From Mantis religiosa (Eukaryota > Arthropoda > Insecta > Mantodea > Mantidae): DNA of 64,000 nt. Of this stretch, positions 32,438-43,761 are shown in pieces. The notes under the pieces are model-generated. The model was given only the letters and a program-made list of their open reading frames with translations. It did not search any database and had not been told where the DNA came from. Numbering within the stretch: position 1 is the stretch's first letter; each line of letters starts with the position of its first letter. The DNA is taken from contig CM060958.1 in NCBI GenBank assembly GCA_030765055.1, forward strand, positions 110,987,127 through 111,051,126, read 5' to 3'. The position numbers were made by a program, and so were the translations under genes.

Positions 32438-32575
32438 AGTCACATTGAACATTTATCAGGTTCTTGGTAAAACTGAGTTGATATTTCATTTGACTTATCA
32501 TTTATAGCTCTAAGTTCAATGTAATAAATATTATAAAGAGTTAAATCCCCAATATTCATTTATATACACTCTGTA

Positions 32576-33951
32576 CGTTATATAGCAATTTAAATTCCTC
32601 ATACAATATTTCGTATCAAGTTGTAATGGAAACCATGTTTTGTCTTTTGTGGTAGATTAACTAATAAAAATGACATCTGCCATATTAACCCCAATTGGAT
32701 CTTTGCATACATCCCCGGGAAGAACGAACGAGATGCAGGACAACGTAAGTGGCAGAGATGCGTAAAATTTAATAACAGTTATTGGCTGCGAAGCTCTCGA
32801 AGGCTATCTGCCCAATCCGCCGGAGGGCAGCTCAGAAGTTCCACTTAGGCCTTTGAATTTAAAAACGTTTGATGGTATGCGACTTCTTTCTTGTTTATCC
32901 GCAGATATTTTGTCTGTGATACGTTCGTTAGTACAAGAGACCTGAATTGCGTAGTTTTCGTTATCTACCATCTGTTTAACTAAAAAGGGAACATCTTCCA
33001 TTCACATAAATGATCCGTACAAATAACTTTCGCAGTAGAAAATAATATAGACTGCAATATCTGAGAGCTTCCGATTATTTTAGATTGGAAGGTCACAACA
33101 ATTGCCGGAATTTGATAGATATATAAATATGTTTTCATAAGTCATTTATTTTTATATATAAACTTATTACAAAGAGAGTATCATAGATGTTCCTTTATTT
33201 TCCTTATAGATTCTAAAAGAACATCATGTTACAATGTATATTTGTATGCGTGTGTGTTTAAATTGTTTAAATTGATGGAATAAAGGTTATTTGCTATAAA
33301 GCATTCCAAACAGCAGGAAGCTGAGAACTTTCATTTTTTTTACAAGCGTTTAGTAACAATAACTTTCAACCACACTTTTTTATTGCTCACTGGACTACAT
33401 ATATTTAAAACGGCAAAGAATGGAAACCTGCTCTTCAAATAAGGATCCATTACAATCTTTTTAATGTAATTTGCAGCTGGAGAATTCCTTTCTTAATGTT
33501 CGTTTTTATTTATTTTGTTACATATTATTTATTATTTATCTTATTTCTCCTTCAGCGGGAACCGAGGCAAGCTCGATTCCGCAGAGCAAGCTCGAACGGC
33601 CAACTTCTGGCGAGACGAATATATGTGCCAAATTGCAAGTCTCTGCGCCTTCTGCCCGCCGTCAATACTGATGCATAGCCCCCTAGTCGTCGTGTGATAT
33701 GAAAGTGAAACTTACACTACGGCGTAACAGCCCAACTTGTGCCTGAGCCTGCAAACCCGACTGCCGACCTCAGTCCCACATATGTAAGTTAGAGGTGGGC
33801 AATCATCTAACCGATACGGAGAGGAAATGTCGTAGCATCTCGGACCCCCTGCCGGAATGTTGGCTTTCTGGACCGATGTTCCTACTCGATTACCTCACGA
33901 TTCTGAGTGGGTACTGGGCGTATACCCGGGACTTAAAATCCGCATCTTCCT
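32576..33951. other. No recognisable feature
   Basis: AT-rich to about 33540, then about 250 bp of higher GC. A short internal repeat, GCAAGCTCGATTCCGC then GCAAGCTCGAACGGCC, occurs near 33568-33602. No coding or mobile signal can be assigned. Confidence 0.45.
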
Positions 33952-34466
33952 CCAAATAGGAGGAAATACGAGAGTGGATGGCCTGATAGAAATTGAGTAT
34001 TAACCTTAGGGAACACTACGGGAAAAAAACTTGGTTAGAATGAGCAGCCACCAGGTGTCGAACCTAGGACCTCGGGAATGTGAAACCAGCACGTTACCGT
34101 GGTGGTATCTTGCTTGGTGAAAGATTGAGACAAAATAGGAGGAAATAGGAGAGGAGATATCGAATATTCAACTTAGGGAAAACTACGGGGAAAAAAAAAC
34201 CTTGGTCAGAATGAGAAACCACAATATGTCGAACTTAGAAGCTTTCAATTGTGAAACCAGCACATTACCGCGGTGGTATCTGGCTTGGTGAAAGGGGGAG
34301 AGGAAATAGGAGAGAAGACGGCTTGGTAGAGATTGAGTTTTCACCTTAGGGAAAACTACGGGGGAAAAATATTTGTTCAGAATGAGAAGCCACCTGGTGT
34401 CGAACCTAGGAGCTTCCGAATGCGAAACCAGCACATTGCCGTGGTGGCATCTGGCTTGGTGAAACA
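33952..34466 (-). repeat. Three-unit tandem array, 171-bp period, tRNA-like boxes
   Basis: Three head-to-tail units share GAGGAAATA-GAGAG, CTTAGGGAA-ACTACGGG, TTGGT-AGAATGAG, TGTCGAAC-TAG, GTGAAACCAGCAC and GTGGTGGTATCTGGCTTGGT. Anchors CCG-GGTGG at 34097, 34268 and 34439 give a period of exactly 171 bp twice. On the minus strand units 1 and 3 carry GGTTCGACACC, a polymerase III B-box-like sequence. This suggests a SINE-derived unit that was tandemly duplicated. Confidence 0.75.
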
Positions 34467-34860
34467 GTTTTCTTTTTAAACTTCATAGATATGTTACAGT
34501 TAAACCGGTCTTCAACGGACACCTGGATAAGTAGAAATATTTAATGGTCTCAAGAATTTAAGGGAGACAAACATTCTAAGTTACCCTTATTACACAGTCT
34601 TACAAGGATAACGGAAATCAAAATCGCATTATAACAGAAAATTTTCAGTTTCGTAATGGAGCGTTTAGAACATTTTCAGGAACCCGGTGAAAAACTGCAT
34701 TGTCTACTCTAAGTACGTGATGTTTCATTTGAAACATTACCATATTGCTTCTACCTTAGTTAAGTAGGACGGCGGTGTGCTAATGACTCTACGAATATTC
34801 AGAAACCTATCCTAGCCACCCTTCACTCCATCGCACCTCTAAAGTGGTGGTGTTTTTCTT
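34467..34860. other. No recognisable feature
   Basis: AT-rich spacer. Nothing assigned. Confidence 0.4.
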
Positions 34861-34867
34861 ACAGCCA

Positions 34868-35327
34868 TCATGGCTTCGAAAACAGGAATTGCACTTTATC
34901 ATAATCCCAGAGTGAATGCAATTTATGCTAGTGAAAGAGATAAATTGAGTGTAAAGTAGATCATGAAGGTGTTCAGCGTAGGAAAAACTCAAGTTTAAGG
35001 GAATATAATGAAGAAAACAGCAATTCTGAAGCAGTAGTAAAATGGTGCTTAAGGAAAAACAAAGACATAACTTAAGAAAAATAAAAAACTGGATATTAAT
35101 GAAATAGTGTGGGACGGTTCGTTAGTGTTAGGTCAAAAGATCATGTCATATCGGAGTCTATGTCACAGAATATGCTAAAAATGTGGCTGAAAGATTGGGA
35201 AAGACTGCAGTCAAAGCATCTAATGGATAGCTGAAGAGTTTACGCAAAAGGCATTACATACATTTTAACGAACTTTGTAGTGAATCGAATGATGTCAACA
35301 CTGAAACCATCGCTGATTGGACTGCTA
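34868..35327 (+). pseudogene. Tigger/pogo transposase N-terminal half
   Basis: Frame-shifted plus-strand segments: ASERDKLSVK, KVFSVGKTQV (first helix-turn-helix), then NKKLDINEIVWD. Next is a CENP-B-type DNA-binding domain, EYAKNVAERLGKTAVKASNG, KSLRKRHYIHFNELCSESND and VNTETIADWTA. The gene is cut by a SINE-B insertion at 35328. A short continuation (AKLISTLFYK) follows the SINE at about 35617. Several stops are present. Confidence 0.65.
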
Positions 35328-35612
35328 GCTCGCCTCGGTAGCGTAGGTGGTAGCGTGTCTGCCTCACGCTCAAGAGGTCTCGAGTTCGAATCTCGGTCAT
35401 GGTGAGTTACCTGAATAAGGTTTTTTCCGGGGTTTCTCCTTACCCTTAAAGACGAATGTCAGGTAGCTCTAGACTCCATGGTCCCTGGACACATTTGAGT
35501 ATCATTTCACTCATTTCATTCATCGTCCGATATGACTTAACGTTGGAGGACGTAAAATTACAAAGAAAGAGAAATGAATAAAATATAAATAAAAAAATAA
35601 AATAAAAAACGT
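35328..35612 (+). mobile_element. SINE-B copy 2
   Basis: GCCTCGGTAGCGTAGGTGGT (A box) and GAGTTCGAATCTCGGTCATG (B box), then AAGGTTTTTTCCGGGG, a conserved TTCATCGTCCGATATGAC segment and an A-rich tail. A 7-bp duplication ACTGCTA (35321-35327, 35613-35619) flanks it. Confidence 0.85.
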
Positions 35613-35752
35613 ACTGCTAAATTAATTTCAACACTGTTCTACAAGAAAAAATTCTGGAGGTTTCACACGTGATCCTTATGGAAACACACCTCCTGAATTC
35701 GAATCTGTGATTAGTTTTCCGTGTCAGCATAGCTTTGAAGTTACAGGCAATG

Positions 35753-36300
35753 TTATATCTGCATGCTATTGCTGTGAATAATTAAATGCAATGTATTACA
35801 GCTTTTATTCTTCCTGTGAACAATGGCGCATCCTCTAATGATATTCCAGCAATCGGTAAGCATTGCAGGCATCCACTTCACTTCATTACGCTTTTCCAAG
35901 AACATTATGTGTTCATAGAAAATTTCACCATGTTCTTCGGAATCATCACTACAGCTCTGAGGAAAATAGTTTAGATCTGAATCTAGGAAATGCACTTTTA
36001 GTGACTTATTATATCCTAAATCCTTATAAGCATTTATCATTTTCTTGAACCAATTCTTCATAGTTGCCCAGAAAGTTTTTCAGGTGCATTCTTAAAAGAG
36101 ACCCATGCATTTTGTTTCTTTGTGTGTAAGGCATTCTTCAAGGTGTGAGTCTTTTTAAATTTCTATAATTTGGGGGACCTCAAACACCCCTTCATTTATA
36201 TTTTAGTGAAGAAAGTTGAGGGAACATTTTTGAAAGGTACATAAACCCTTGTCCAGATTGATTCATTTTTCAAACTGTTTAATAAGGCCTGGCTTGAGGT
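35753..36300 (-). pseudogene. C-terminal fragment of an unclassified insect repeat protein
   Basis: The open minus frame 35753-36061 reads NWFKKMINAYKDLGYNKSLK, VHFLDSDLNYFPQSCSDDSE, EHGEIFYEHIMFLEKRNEVK. I recognise the pattern K-VH-L-SHLD-FPEN-SDEHGERFHQD as a protein repeated widely in arthropod genomes and commonly left as hypothetical. Upstream to about 36300, broken frames give KALIKQFEK and NAWVSFKNAPEKLSG, matching the preceding segment of that family. It looks transposon-borne because it is multicopy, but I cannot name the superfamily. Confidence 0.5.
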
Positions 36301-36513
36301 GAGTAGATAATAGAAAAATATCATCACTGGAATAAATAAATTATATATATAGCTACTCAGGGAATCTATCAAGAAAGGCTAACCTCACAATTGAACACCC
36401 TCTTCGTGTTAAAATCTGTGTTGTCCACTTCTATGGTTAAAGAGATTCCTTTAAAAGATAAATATGGACAGTATTACACTTTTGTATACTACAGTTAGAT
36501 ATGTAATTTTACA

Positions 36514-36559
36514 CACACACACACACACACATACACACCCACGCACGCACGCACGCACA

Positions 36560-36606
<47 letters not shown>
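36514..36606. repeat. (AC)n microsatellite
   Basis: A dinucleotide run with a short interruption of ACGC units near 36541-36557. Confidence 0.95.
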
Positions 36607-36608
<2 letters not shown>

Positions 36609-38229
36609 TGTTCATTTTTATCTGCAATTTTACGGCGCAAAATTTGACGTCATCAATGGCACCGTTGATGGAGCGAGTTTATAACAGGTTTCCCTAGCAG
36701 CTTGCGATCGTATTTGATGTGCTGTCAGTAGCTTTGAGGCCTCCCTCTACTGGCAGGTAACTATACTATTTGAGAGGTGGGTCTGCCCACGTAATATAAA
36801 GGTGCGTAATTTCGCCTGGTGCGTAGTTACGATAACCAGTTTTAAAAAACTATATACTGCAATGCAATGCAGTGCAAAGCTAATTATGTAGCCATACAAG
36901 TAGACCATGAAGAATATACGAAATGATAAATCAATGAACGTTTATTTCACAATAAACATCTGATTTTCTTTTATAAAGGATGTGTGTGTATGTGTGTGTA
37001 TTGTAAACCTGTCGCATAAAATAAAAATATTACAATTTGGTCTCAATTCTTTTCTATCACCCACAGTTTCCTCACGATGTAACTTCATTACAAACCATAC
37101 AATTAGAAGAACATGTTTTACGAATGAAAAATAAATTAGTGTTACAATATGCACAAAGCTATTATCCAAGTCTAAACAAGAAAACATCTCTAGTACATCG
37201 TTTTTTTGTCTCCATTTTCTTATATTTATTTTCTCTCTTCCCAATAAACACTGAATTTCGAGAAGTTATGTTTAAGGCCTTTCTGCATAACATTATTTAT
37301 TGCTTCTAGATTGGGACCAATCACTTTAGGGCGTCCAATGTCTCTGTTTTTGCGAGTAACTGATCCTGTATCTTGGAAATGTTTGATGCACCTATTGGTT
37401 ATAAAAGACTAGGGATACCAACATTAATAGACATTTTAATTAAGCGTAAGAATCACAAAAAATTATATAATATACGTCTTGCGTCTTATCAGTGTATGTT
37501 GCAAACAAAGGAATGCCAATTTGACGGTATCCGGACACTTTTGACAACATTACGATACGCGGGACTTGTCTGAATGCTGGATAGCTTTGCATAAACTTCT
37601 CTATGCAGTGGTTTAAATTATATTTATATGTCAGCTAATTTTAATCCCGGTACGAAGGTGGCATTCGACCATGAAGACGCGGTGGTGTGTGTTCATATAC
37701 ACGGGAAGCTGGTTGTATTAGTTAGCACTGCAACCACACTGAAAGCGCTGTAATTTGCTTCTGTTCCGCAGAAATTACCGCTTCTTCTCCGTAGAGGGCA
37801 CTATGATTTCAAGATAGACTCACCAGTCAATCATGAGGCCATTCTTGCTCAATTGGAGGGCGAGAAACGTATATTTCACTGTTACATAAAATATTTGCAC
37901 TAGTTAAAATGACAGCTTAAGAGTTATTTTTTAACAGTAGTGCACCAATGTCTTGCATAATGAGAATGTTATTGGCAACTGGAAGGGGAATAGCTGAAAA
38001 TGTAAACTGACAAACAAAATTAATTGTTTACAACTGCTAGAAAGCTAATGTCGACAATTTAAAACACCTATAAATTATCAGTTACATAGACACGTATCTT
38101 GGCATAGCGAAAACACTGTGCCTGACAGCGAATTTCGGATTTCAGATTTTTATTTTTCAAATGAAAATCCTTTGAAAACACCTAATTCCATATGAGAAAA
38201 ACGACCCCTGGCAAACAGTGTAATCGAAG
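36607..38229. other. Mostly featureless; possible transposase helix on the minus strand
   Basis: AT-rich. At about 37300-37400 the minus strand decodes TNRCIKHFQDTGSVTRKNRD then IGRPKVIG, reminiscent of the linker between the two helix-turn-helix motifs of Tc1-type transposases. It is too short to delimit an element. The plus frame 37373-37573 is unrecognised. Confidence 0.4.
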
Positions 38230-38237
38230 AATACAAA

Positions 38238-38460
38238 TTTGAAAACACAGCAAAAGGTGACGAGATGGGATTATTCTTACGCGCGTTACCAAATAAGCCA
38301 TCGTGTTCAAAATGTGAGAAACCTTTAGTAGAAAAACTGCCCAAGAAAAACCTCTTTTCCTTGTGTTTTATGTCAGGTGAAATGGGAAAAAATCACTTCG
38401 TTAAATGGAAATCTGTCTTTAACAGAAATTTCCGACGGTCCCTGCGATTGCGCTGAAAAC
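38238..38460 (+). pseudogene. Tigger/pogo transposase catalytic-domain fragment
   Basis: Plus-strand frame with GDEMGLFLRALPNKPSCSKC, EKPLVEKLPKKNLFSLCFMS and GEMGKNHFVKWKSV. The pattern DE-GLF-R-LP-K and GKLSKER-TVLLC-NM-GE is that of pogo/Tigger transposases around the first catalytic Asp, which is kept here. It follows the N-terminal half at 34868-35327 in the same orientation, about 3 kb away. The two could be parts of one broken element. Confidence 0.6.
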
Positions 38461-39562
38461 AGGTTTTACTATATAAAAAACGGTAAACGGAACCGAATTA
38501 GACCCATACACCTCTGCAACATAACAAGCAAGATTGAGTTAGATATATTACTTTCAGATGCCTTCGCATTTGGGCGCTTTGAGTGTCCCTAAACATAAAA
38601 CATATTACAGTTAAATTTGTTACATGGGGTGAATTTTTCACCCTGGAAATTGGGAAATTACATTTCAACGTTTCGCAACGTACGCCCTCCCCTGCGTCGT
38701 ATCGATTTTGGATTCAATTGGCTACTATATGCCACTCGGCATTTTACGACTCCTGCTCCACTTTATCGGTGGTCAGGGACTATAATAGACTCTATTTCGT
38801 ATTTGTTTTAGTCGTTTAAGGGAAACTGATAGTTCGACACAAAGGTAATACCTATAAAAATATTGTTGCTATGGTGATTAAGATGTAAACAGCTTAATTA
38901 CGTAAACATCATTTAAAACTAGTGGTATATTCTTATTCAACATAAATATATAAAAGTATAGTATTGGCTGAAACTACACAAGACTCACCTACAAAACAAA
39001 GTAAGGATACACTAGCGCCACGTGCATAGTTTAAGATATCATTATTTAATGCTTATTTCTGAGCCTTGGCTTGCTTGCACATTTTCAAGGCAACCATAGT
39101 CCTCCTTTTCCACTGACCCGTGAGAACAGCGTAAGGCGATATTTCACACATCAACCTTCTTTTGGCTCAAGTCTATCATGTGCAGCCGACACAGGGCTGA
39201 ATTTCATTTAGCATGTTTTAAGAAATATGAGAATGTTTAGGTTTGCTTGGGAAAAGTTTGCGTAGCTTGTTGGCGTAGGAATACGGATTTGGCATTAGGG
39301 ACGCCATGTTGGGAGAAGTGGTATTTAACGGCTGATTATTTCTGCTGCCGGGGTTCTTCTAGTTTGAGTTCTTCTGGGAGTCACGCTTTATCTTAGAAAT
39401 CAGGGTTACCATGCTGCCTACTAGCGATGGCTCATCTATATGCATTCTCGATTGCCACTGAAGGTAAATTCCGCATACGAATTTGTATAACTGGTACTTC
39501 TTGTTACCATTTAATCCCTAAATGTCTTCAAAACTTTGGGAGTATCTTGTACTTAACCTTAA
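38461..39562. other. No recognisable feature
   Basis: Short open frames (38377-38592 and 38583-38819, plus) have no family I can name. The rest is AT-rich. Confidence 0.45.
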
Positions 39563-39564
39563 TA

Positions 39565-40828
39565 CATAAGCGGTCGGAAAATTTCCGACCAAATAAAGAT
39601 ACAACACTTTTTCAGATTTTTTTTTTTTTTCAACGTAGTCTCCTTGTAACTCTACATACTTCTCCCAGCGATGCTCCCGTCTCTGTAACACGTCCAAATA
39701 GCACTCGGCGTTTTTCTCTGTAAAATAATTTGTCACGAAATTTGACGAAAATCTCTGTCCTTCGAGCGCAATTTTCAGATGAGGGGACAAAAAGATGTCA
39801 CTTGGGGATAGATCTGATGAGTAAGGCGGATGGTTAAGCAGTTCAAACCGTAATTCGTGGATTTTCGCCTTTGCAACCGCTGACGTGTGAAACGGTGCGT
39901 TGTTCCGGTGAAACAGGATTTTCTTTTTCTGCAAAAGTAGCCGTCTTTCCGTAAGTTCTGCCTTCAGCTTGTCAAATAATGACGCTTAGTATGCTCCTAT
40001 AATGATTTTTTCTCTGTGAAGACAATAGATTAAAATACCTCCATAAGTATCCCCCCAGAAAAAAACCGTCGCCATCACTTTTCCAGACGAAAAAAAAACA
40101 ACAGCTTTTGCCCCTTTTGTAGCCAATTCCCCCTTTACAGTCCACTGTTTAGACTGTATTTTTGTGTCAGGCATATACTGGTGTTTCCAAGCTTCATCTA
40201 CAGTAACTAAGCGACGCCAAAACTAGGACTTATTGCACCTAAACTGCGCCAACAGAGCGTTGGAAATGTTCATTCGAACACGTTTATCGTCTAACGTGAG
40301 CAAACACGGCACACAACGTGCAGACAGCTTTCTCATGTCTAAATGTTGATTTAATATGTGACAAACATGTTCTTTTGGCATTCTCATAGCCTCTGCTTTC
40401 TCTCTTACTGTAATTTAGCGGTCGGCTAGCACCATTTGGTGAACTTTGGCGATGTTTTCGTCGGCAGTTGCAGTTTTTGGACGTCCCGAACGTTCATCCC
40501 ATCCCAAGCTCTTACGGCCACGTTTAGATTCAGCTGCCCACAATTTCACTGTGGTAAATGAAGGTGCAGAGTCCCCATACACAAAATCCAACTCATCTTT
40601 GATTTTCGTAGGCGTATTACCTTTGAAAAACAAATATTTAATGACAGCTCCATTTCATAAAAACACACATCAGCTCACTCAAACGACAGTTACGTAGCAA
40701 ATGAGAATCCAAAAGGGCTGAAACTTTGGTGAGTAACTGTCACCAGATGAACAACTCACTTCTTTAGATTTTATTTAAGACTGGTTCTATCTTCATGTTG
40801 AGGTGGGACACTTTTCAGACCACCATCG
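39565..40828 (-). mobile_element. Mariner family C copy 1
   Basis: 1,264 bp between TA dinucleotides. The right end as reverse complement reads CGATGGTGGTCTGAAAAGTG. The left end reads CATAAGCGGTCGGAAAATTT. Both are variants of the consensus CGAGGGTGGTCYGAAA seen in copies 2 and 4. A disrupted minus-strand transposase is inside. Confidence 0.85.
39602..40700 (-). pseudogene. Mariner C transposase, copy 1
   Basis: The N-terminal frame (40415-40633) has FFKGNTPTKIKDELDFVYGD, APSFTTVKLWAAESKRGRKS and WDERSGRPKTATADENIAKV. The C-terminal frame (39602-39934) has ILFHRNNAPFHTSAVAKAKI, in which the second catalytic Asp appears as Asn in RNN, and HPPYSSDLSPSDIFLSPHLK (third Asp). Intervening frames are broken, so it is inactive. 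Confidence 0.75.
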
Positions 40829-40830
40829 TA

Positions 40831-41151
40831 CTTTCAGTTACGCTCCTAGTTATAACGTAGATTATAACATCATGGTGTAGTCATCCAAGCTACACTCTTA
40901 AAGTAACTCTAGATAAATGTGAACTGTGATTTACTTACAAATAGCCCATACTCTCAAACCCTCTGGTTACTCAAATTTATATTTAACTTAAAGGATGATG
41001 ACGTCATATTAGGTTATTACAATTAGCGAGTTTTAATTTAACTTCTATTTCTTTGCAACGGCGGTTTGAAAAAGTAAACCCAACAGCTATACATTCTAAG
41101 GGTCAAAACATCATCAACCTATGAGGTATGGACAAAGATAAGTTTCGAAAG
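40831..41151. other. No recognisable feature
   Basis: AT-rich spacer. Confidence 0.4.
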
Positions 41152-41161
41152 AGCTGGAGTA

Positions 41162-41401
41162 CCCGCCTCGGTAGCGTAGATAGTAGCGTGTCTGCCTCAC
41201 GTTCAAGAGGTCCCGAGTTCGAATCACGGTCAGGGTGAGTTAACTGGATAAGGTTTTTCCGGGGTTTTCCCTTATCCTAAAGTACGAATGTCGGGTAACT
41301 CTAAGCTCTATGGACTCTGAGCTCATTTGAGCATCATTTCACAAAGTTCATTCATCGTCCGATATGGCTTAAGGTTGGAGGAAGTAAATTACACAAAAAG
41401 A
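41162..41401 (+). mobile_element. SINE-B copy 3
   Basis: GCCTCGGTAGCGTAGATAGT, GAGTTCGAATCACGGTCAGG and GGATAAGGTTTTTCCGGGGT, with the conserved TTCATCGTCCGATATGGC. The flanks AGCTGGAGTA (41152-41161) and AGTTAGAGTA (41402-41411) are a diverged 10-bp duplication. Confidence 0.85.
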
Positions 41402-41411
41402 AGTTAGAGTA

Positions 41412-42744
41412 ACATGTCGAACTATGACAGATTTTGTAAATCTATGGGCTTAATGGGGACCCTCCAGATTAGAGCAATGAGTTGAGAGAAGACCTATTGT
41501 GACCGATGTGGAATAGATGATAGCAGAGAGCAAGGTCCATACACTTTACAGATTGAAACTGCTCGGTGGCAGTTTGGATACAACTTCCCTCCCGGCTGCA
41601 GAGTGTAACGAAAACCACCCCAGATCTTCAGGAAAATTTGCAGTAAGCGTATTCCCTGCCATGCTACTCCAGGGCAATATTTACAGCACTCAAACAGCAA
41701 TGTAGGACGAAGCTGAATTGAACTAAGGAGTAAGGTGAAACGGAGGGAGGGACAAATTAAAGGATGTAATTAAACTTTGCAGCACACGCCTAGCGACCAA
41801 GGAAACCAACAAAAAAATGGGTTCAAGAATGTCAATAGTGGAGTTCCAGCCCACAACCGCCCCCATGCGTTACCACGAGTCGAAAGGTTACCGCAGCTCC
41901 GCGTTATGCAAAGTGTTTTTGTGTCACTCGAAGTTAGGATTCAAAGTGCCCTAGTAGTATACACTGTGCCAATTAACTGGAATGTAGAATTCCAATTCGT
42001 CTGGAATTAACTAATTGACAAAAAGTTTGGATCCTGTTCATTTAGCACAGAAAAGACTAGCTAGTGATAGCCACTCTTCCAACACTACCCAACTGCCGAA
42101 TCACTAGGTGCAGTTACATAAGGTTTCGAGAATTATAACTGATTTTGAAGCACCAATGAACTTATCTTACCAGAATGTGGCTATAGAATGACTAACTTTG
42201 ACCATTTTTTTAAACTGTCACCTCAATAATTTTCTACTGTTATTTAACAATCTAGTTACCTCTGCTGCTTCACTAATGTGAACTAAGTGAACTCTCAGCA
42301 ATAGTTGAACTACCTCACTGTTCAGTTTCATCGGTGAACTGGCGCGGAAGCAAAATACGCCACTTCTTCCAACAAGCTGGAGAGTCGGACATAGGACTTC
42401 TCCAAACCCTTTCGGTAAGGGCAGTCATTTCACTTCACGACAGTCGTCACAAACTCGCGCCGCTTCTTTGCGCATGCGCTAATTCCCATACTCACTTCAC
42501 CGGCCACCTCACTCAGGCGTTGTCAGGCTGACTCGTTTGTATAGGGACTTTCAAGAACGGGTGAGATCATAAAACATTCCGAAGATTCCAATACTCTGGA
42601 GATAGCACTTGCCGTGATTAGATTGTTAATCAACGCCTTAGCTTGTTTACGGTTCCTATTGATCGGTGCTGGACTCCCAAGAACTTCGGATTCTAGCCGC
42701 TGATATTTCCTTATCACAGAACAGATTATGTCTGTTGGTGTAAT
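41412..42744. other. Mostly featureless; degenerate SINE-D piece at 41745-41900
   Basis: At 41745-41900 the minus strand resembles the linker of SINE-D: GGATGTAATTAAACTTTGCAG and GCCTAGCGACCAAGGAAACC compare with 28653-28700. The remaining sequence, including the frames at 41494-41705, is unassigned. Confidence 0.4.
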
Positions 42745-42746
42745 AT

Positions 42747-43246
42747 ACAGGGTGTCACAATTTAATAGCCCTATTTTCATTTTGTGGTAGTAAATTAATA
42801 TGTGTATTTCTTTAGAAGGTTAAGAGAGGTTAGGGGCACACTGATTCATGAGTTTCCAGGTAGATGGATAGGGAGAGGTGCACCAATTGCATGGCTACAG
42901 AGATCATCCGACATAATACCTCTAGACTTCTTTTTGTGGGGTATGTCAAGGACAGGGTGCATGCGACAAACGCAGCGACATTTCGCCAAACTGCGTGAGC
43001 ACTTTCGGAATGCTGTTGCAACCGTCACTTCTGAAATGCATCAACGCACATGGGTGGAACTAGAACATCACCTGGATATCCTTCGTGTGACTGGTGAGGC
43101 ACATGTGGAAGTGATAGGACTTTTTTGATTTATGTATACAAAGTTGATGAGACATACGCATCTATTAGAAAAATTTAGTTCATTTCGATATCTGAAATTG
43201 TTTGGCAGAAATAGTGAAAATTGGGCGATACAATTGAAACACCCTG
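42747..43246 (+). mobile_element. Deletion derivative of an IS630-like transposon
   Basis: 500 bp between TA dinucleotides. The ends are CAGGGTGTCACAATTTAATA (left) and, as reverse complement, CAGGGTGTTTCAATTGTATC (right). Only the transposase C-terminal third remains (42802-43128). The TACAGGGTGT type of end is shared with the element at 29752-32573. Confidence 0.75.
42850..43128 (+). pseudogene. IS630-like transposase C-terminus
   Basis: Reads FPGRWIGRGAPIAWLQRSSD then IIPLDFFLWGMSRTGCMRQT, in which P-RSPDLTPLDFFLWG is the usual block around the last catalytic Asp. A normal tail follows (RNAVATVTSEMHQRTWVELE, HHLDILRVTGEAHVEVI). It is open to a stop at about 43128. The first two catalytic residues are deleted. 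A related scrap lies at 63744-63840. Confidence 0.7.
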
Positions 43247-43248
43247 TA

Positions 43249-43753
43249 TTTGCAATCTCTGAGGCTGGACCTTGTTGCTTTCAACTGTGCCTTCCTTTGT
43301 TGCAGGAATTTACGATTAGATGTGATAGGTTCCTAAAACGTTCCATGCACTTACATTTAGACAAACATTTATTCCAAAAGGTTCTGAACTTGTAGTCCGC
43401 ACTAAAATTAAAGATAAAAGGTAGCAGAAACTATGAGGTGATCACTTCAGTTTTCCTGCACCCTGCATCGTTCATAAAATTTATTGTGCTTGGCTACCAT
43501 ACGGAATGAAATAATTCCTGGATTATGAAAGTTTCAAATATATTTGCTGAAACACATTCTAATGAAAGTGAAACTTATACCTATTAGCGCACTTGTGTTG
43601 TAACAATTTGATTCAGTACCTCTCATAATTGGTAGAAACTATAGTGGCTAACTGGTAGGTTTAATGCTTTTATATATACAGTCAATTTTAAAACTAAACA
43701 CCGCAAGTAAAGCGGACCTGATTTACTCCACGTGCTTCTTAAAGCTAGATACG
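43249..43753. other. No recognisable feature
   Basis: AT-rich with no assigned signal. Confidence 0.4.
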
Positions 43754-43761
43754 AATAGCTA

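Larger units (their letters stand above)
29752..32573 (+). mobile_element. Tc1/IS630-like element carrying nested insertions
   Basis: The inverted ends are CAGGGTGTATATAAATGAAT (left) and, as reverse complement, CAGAGTGTATATAAATGAAT (right), each next to TA. Matching continues inward through TTTATTAC. The core is only about 1.3 kb; a solo LTR (30208-30608) and repeat E (31363-32437, itself with SINE-B inside) account for the rest. The shared end-to-end homology shows these pieces once formed a single element. Confidence 0.75.

Noticed and set aside
33952..34466. CRISPR-like or alpha-satellite-like array because of the regular spacing
   Set aside because: Units are 171 bp with no short repeat/spacer architecture, the genome is eukaryotic, and the match to the alpha-satellite length is coincidental.
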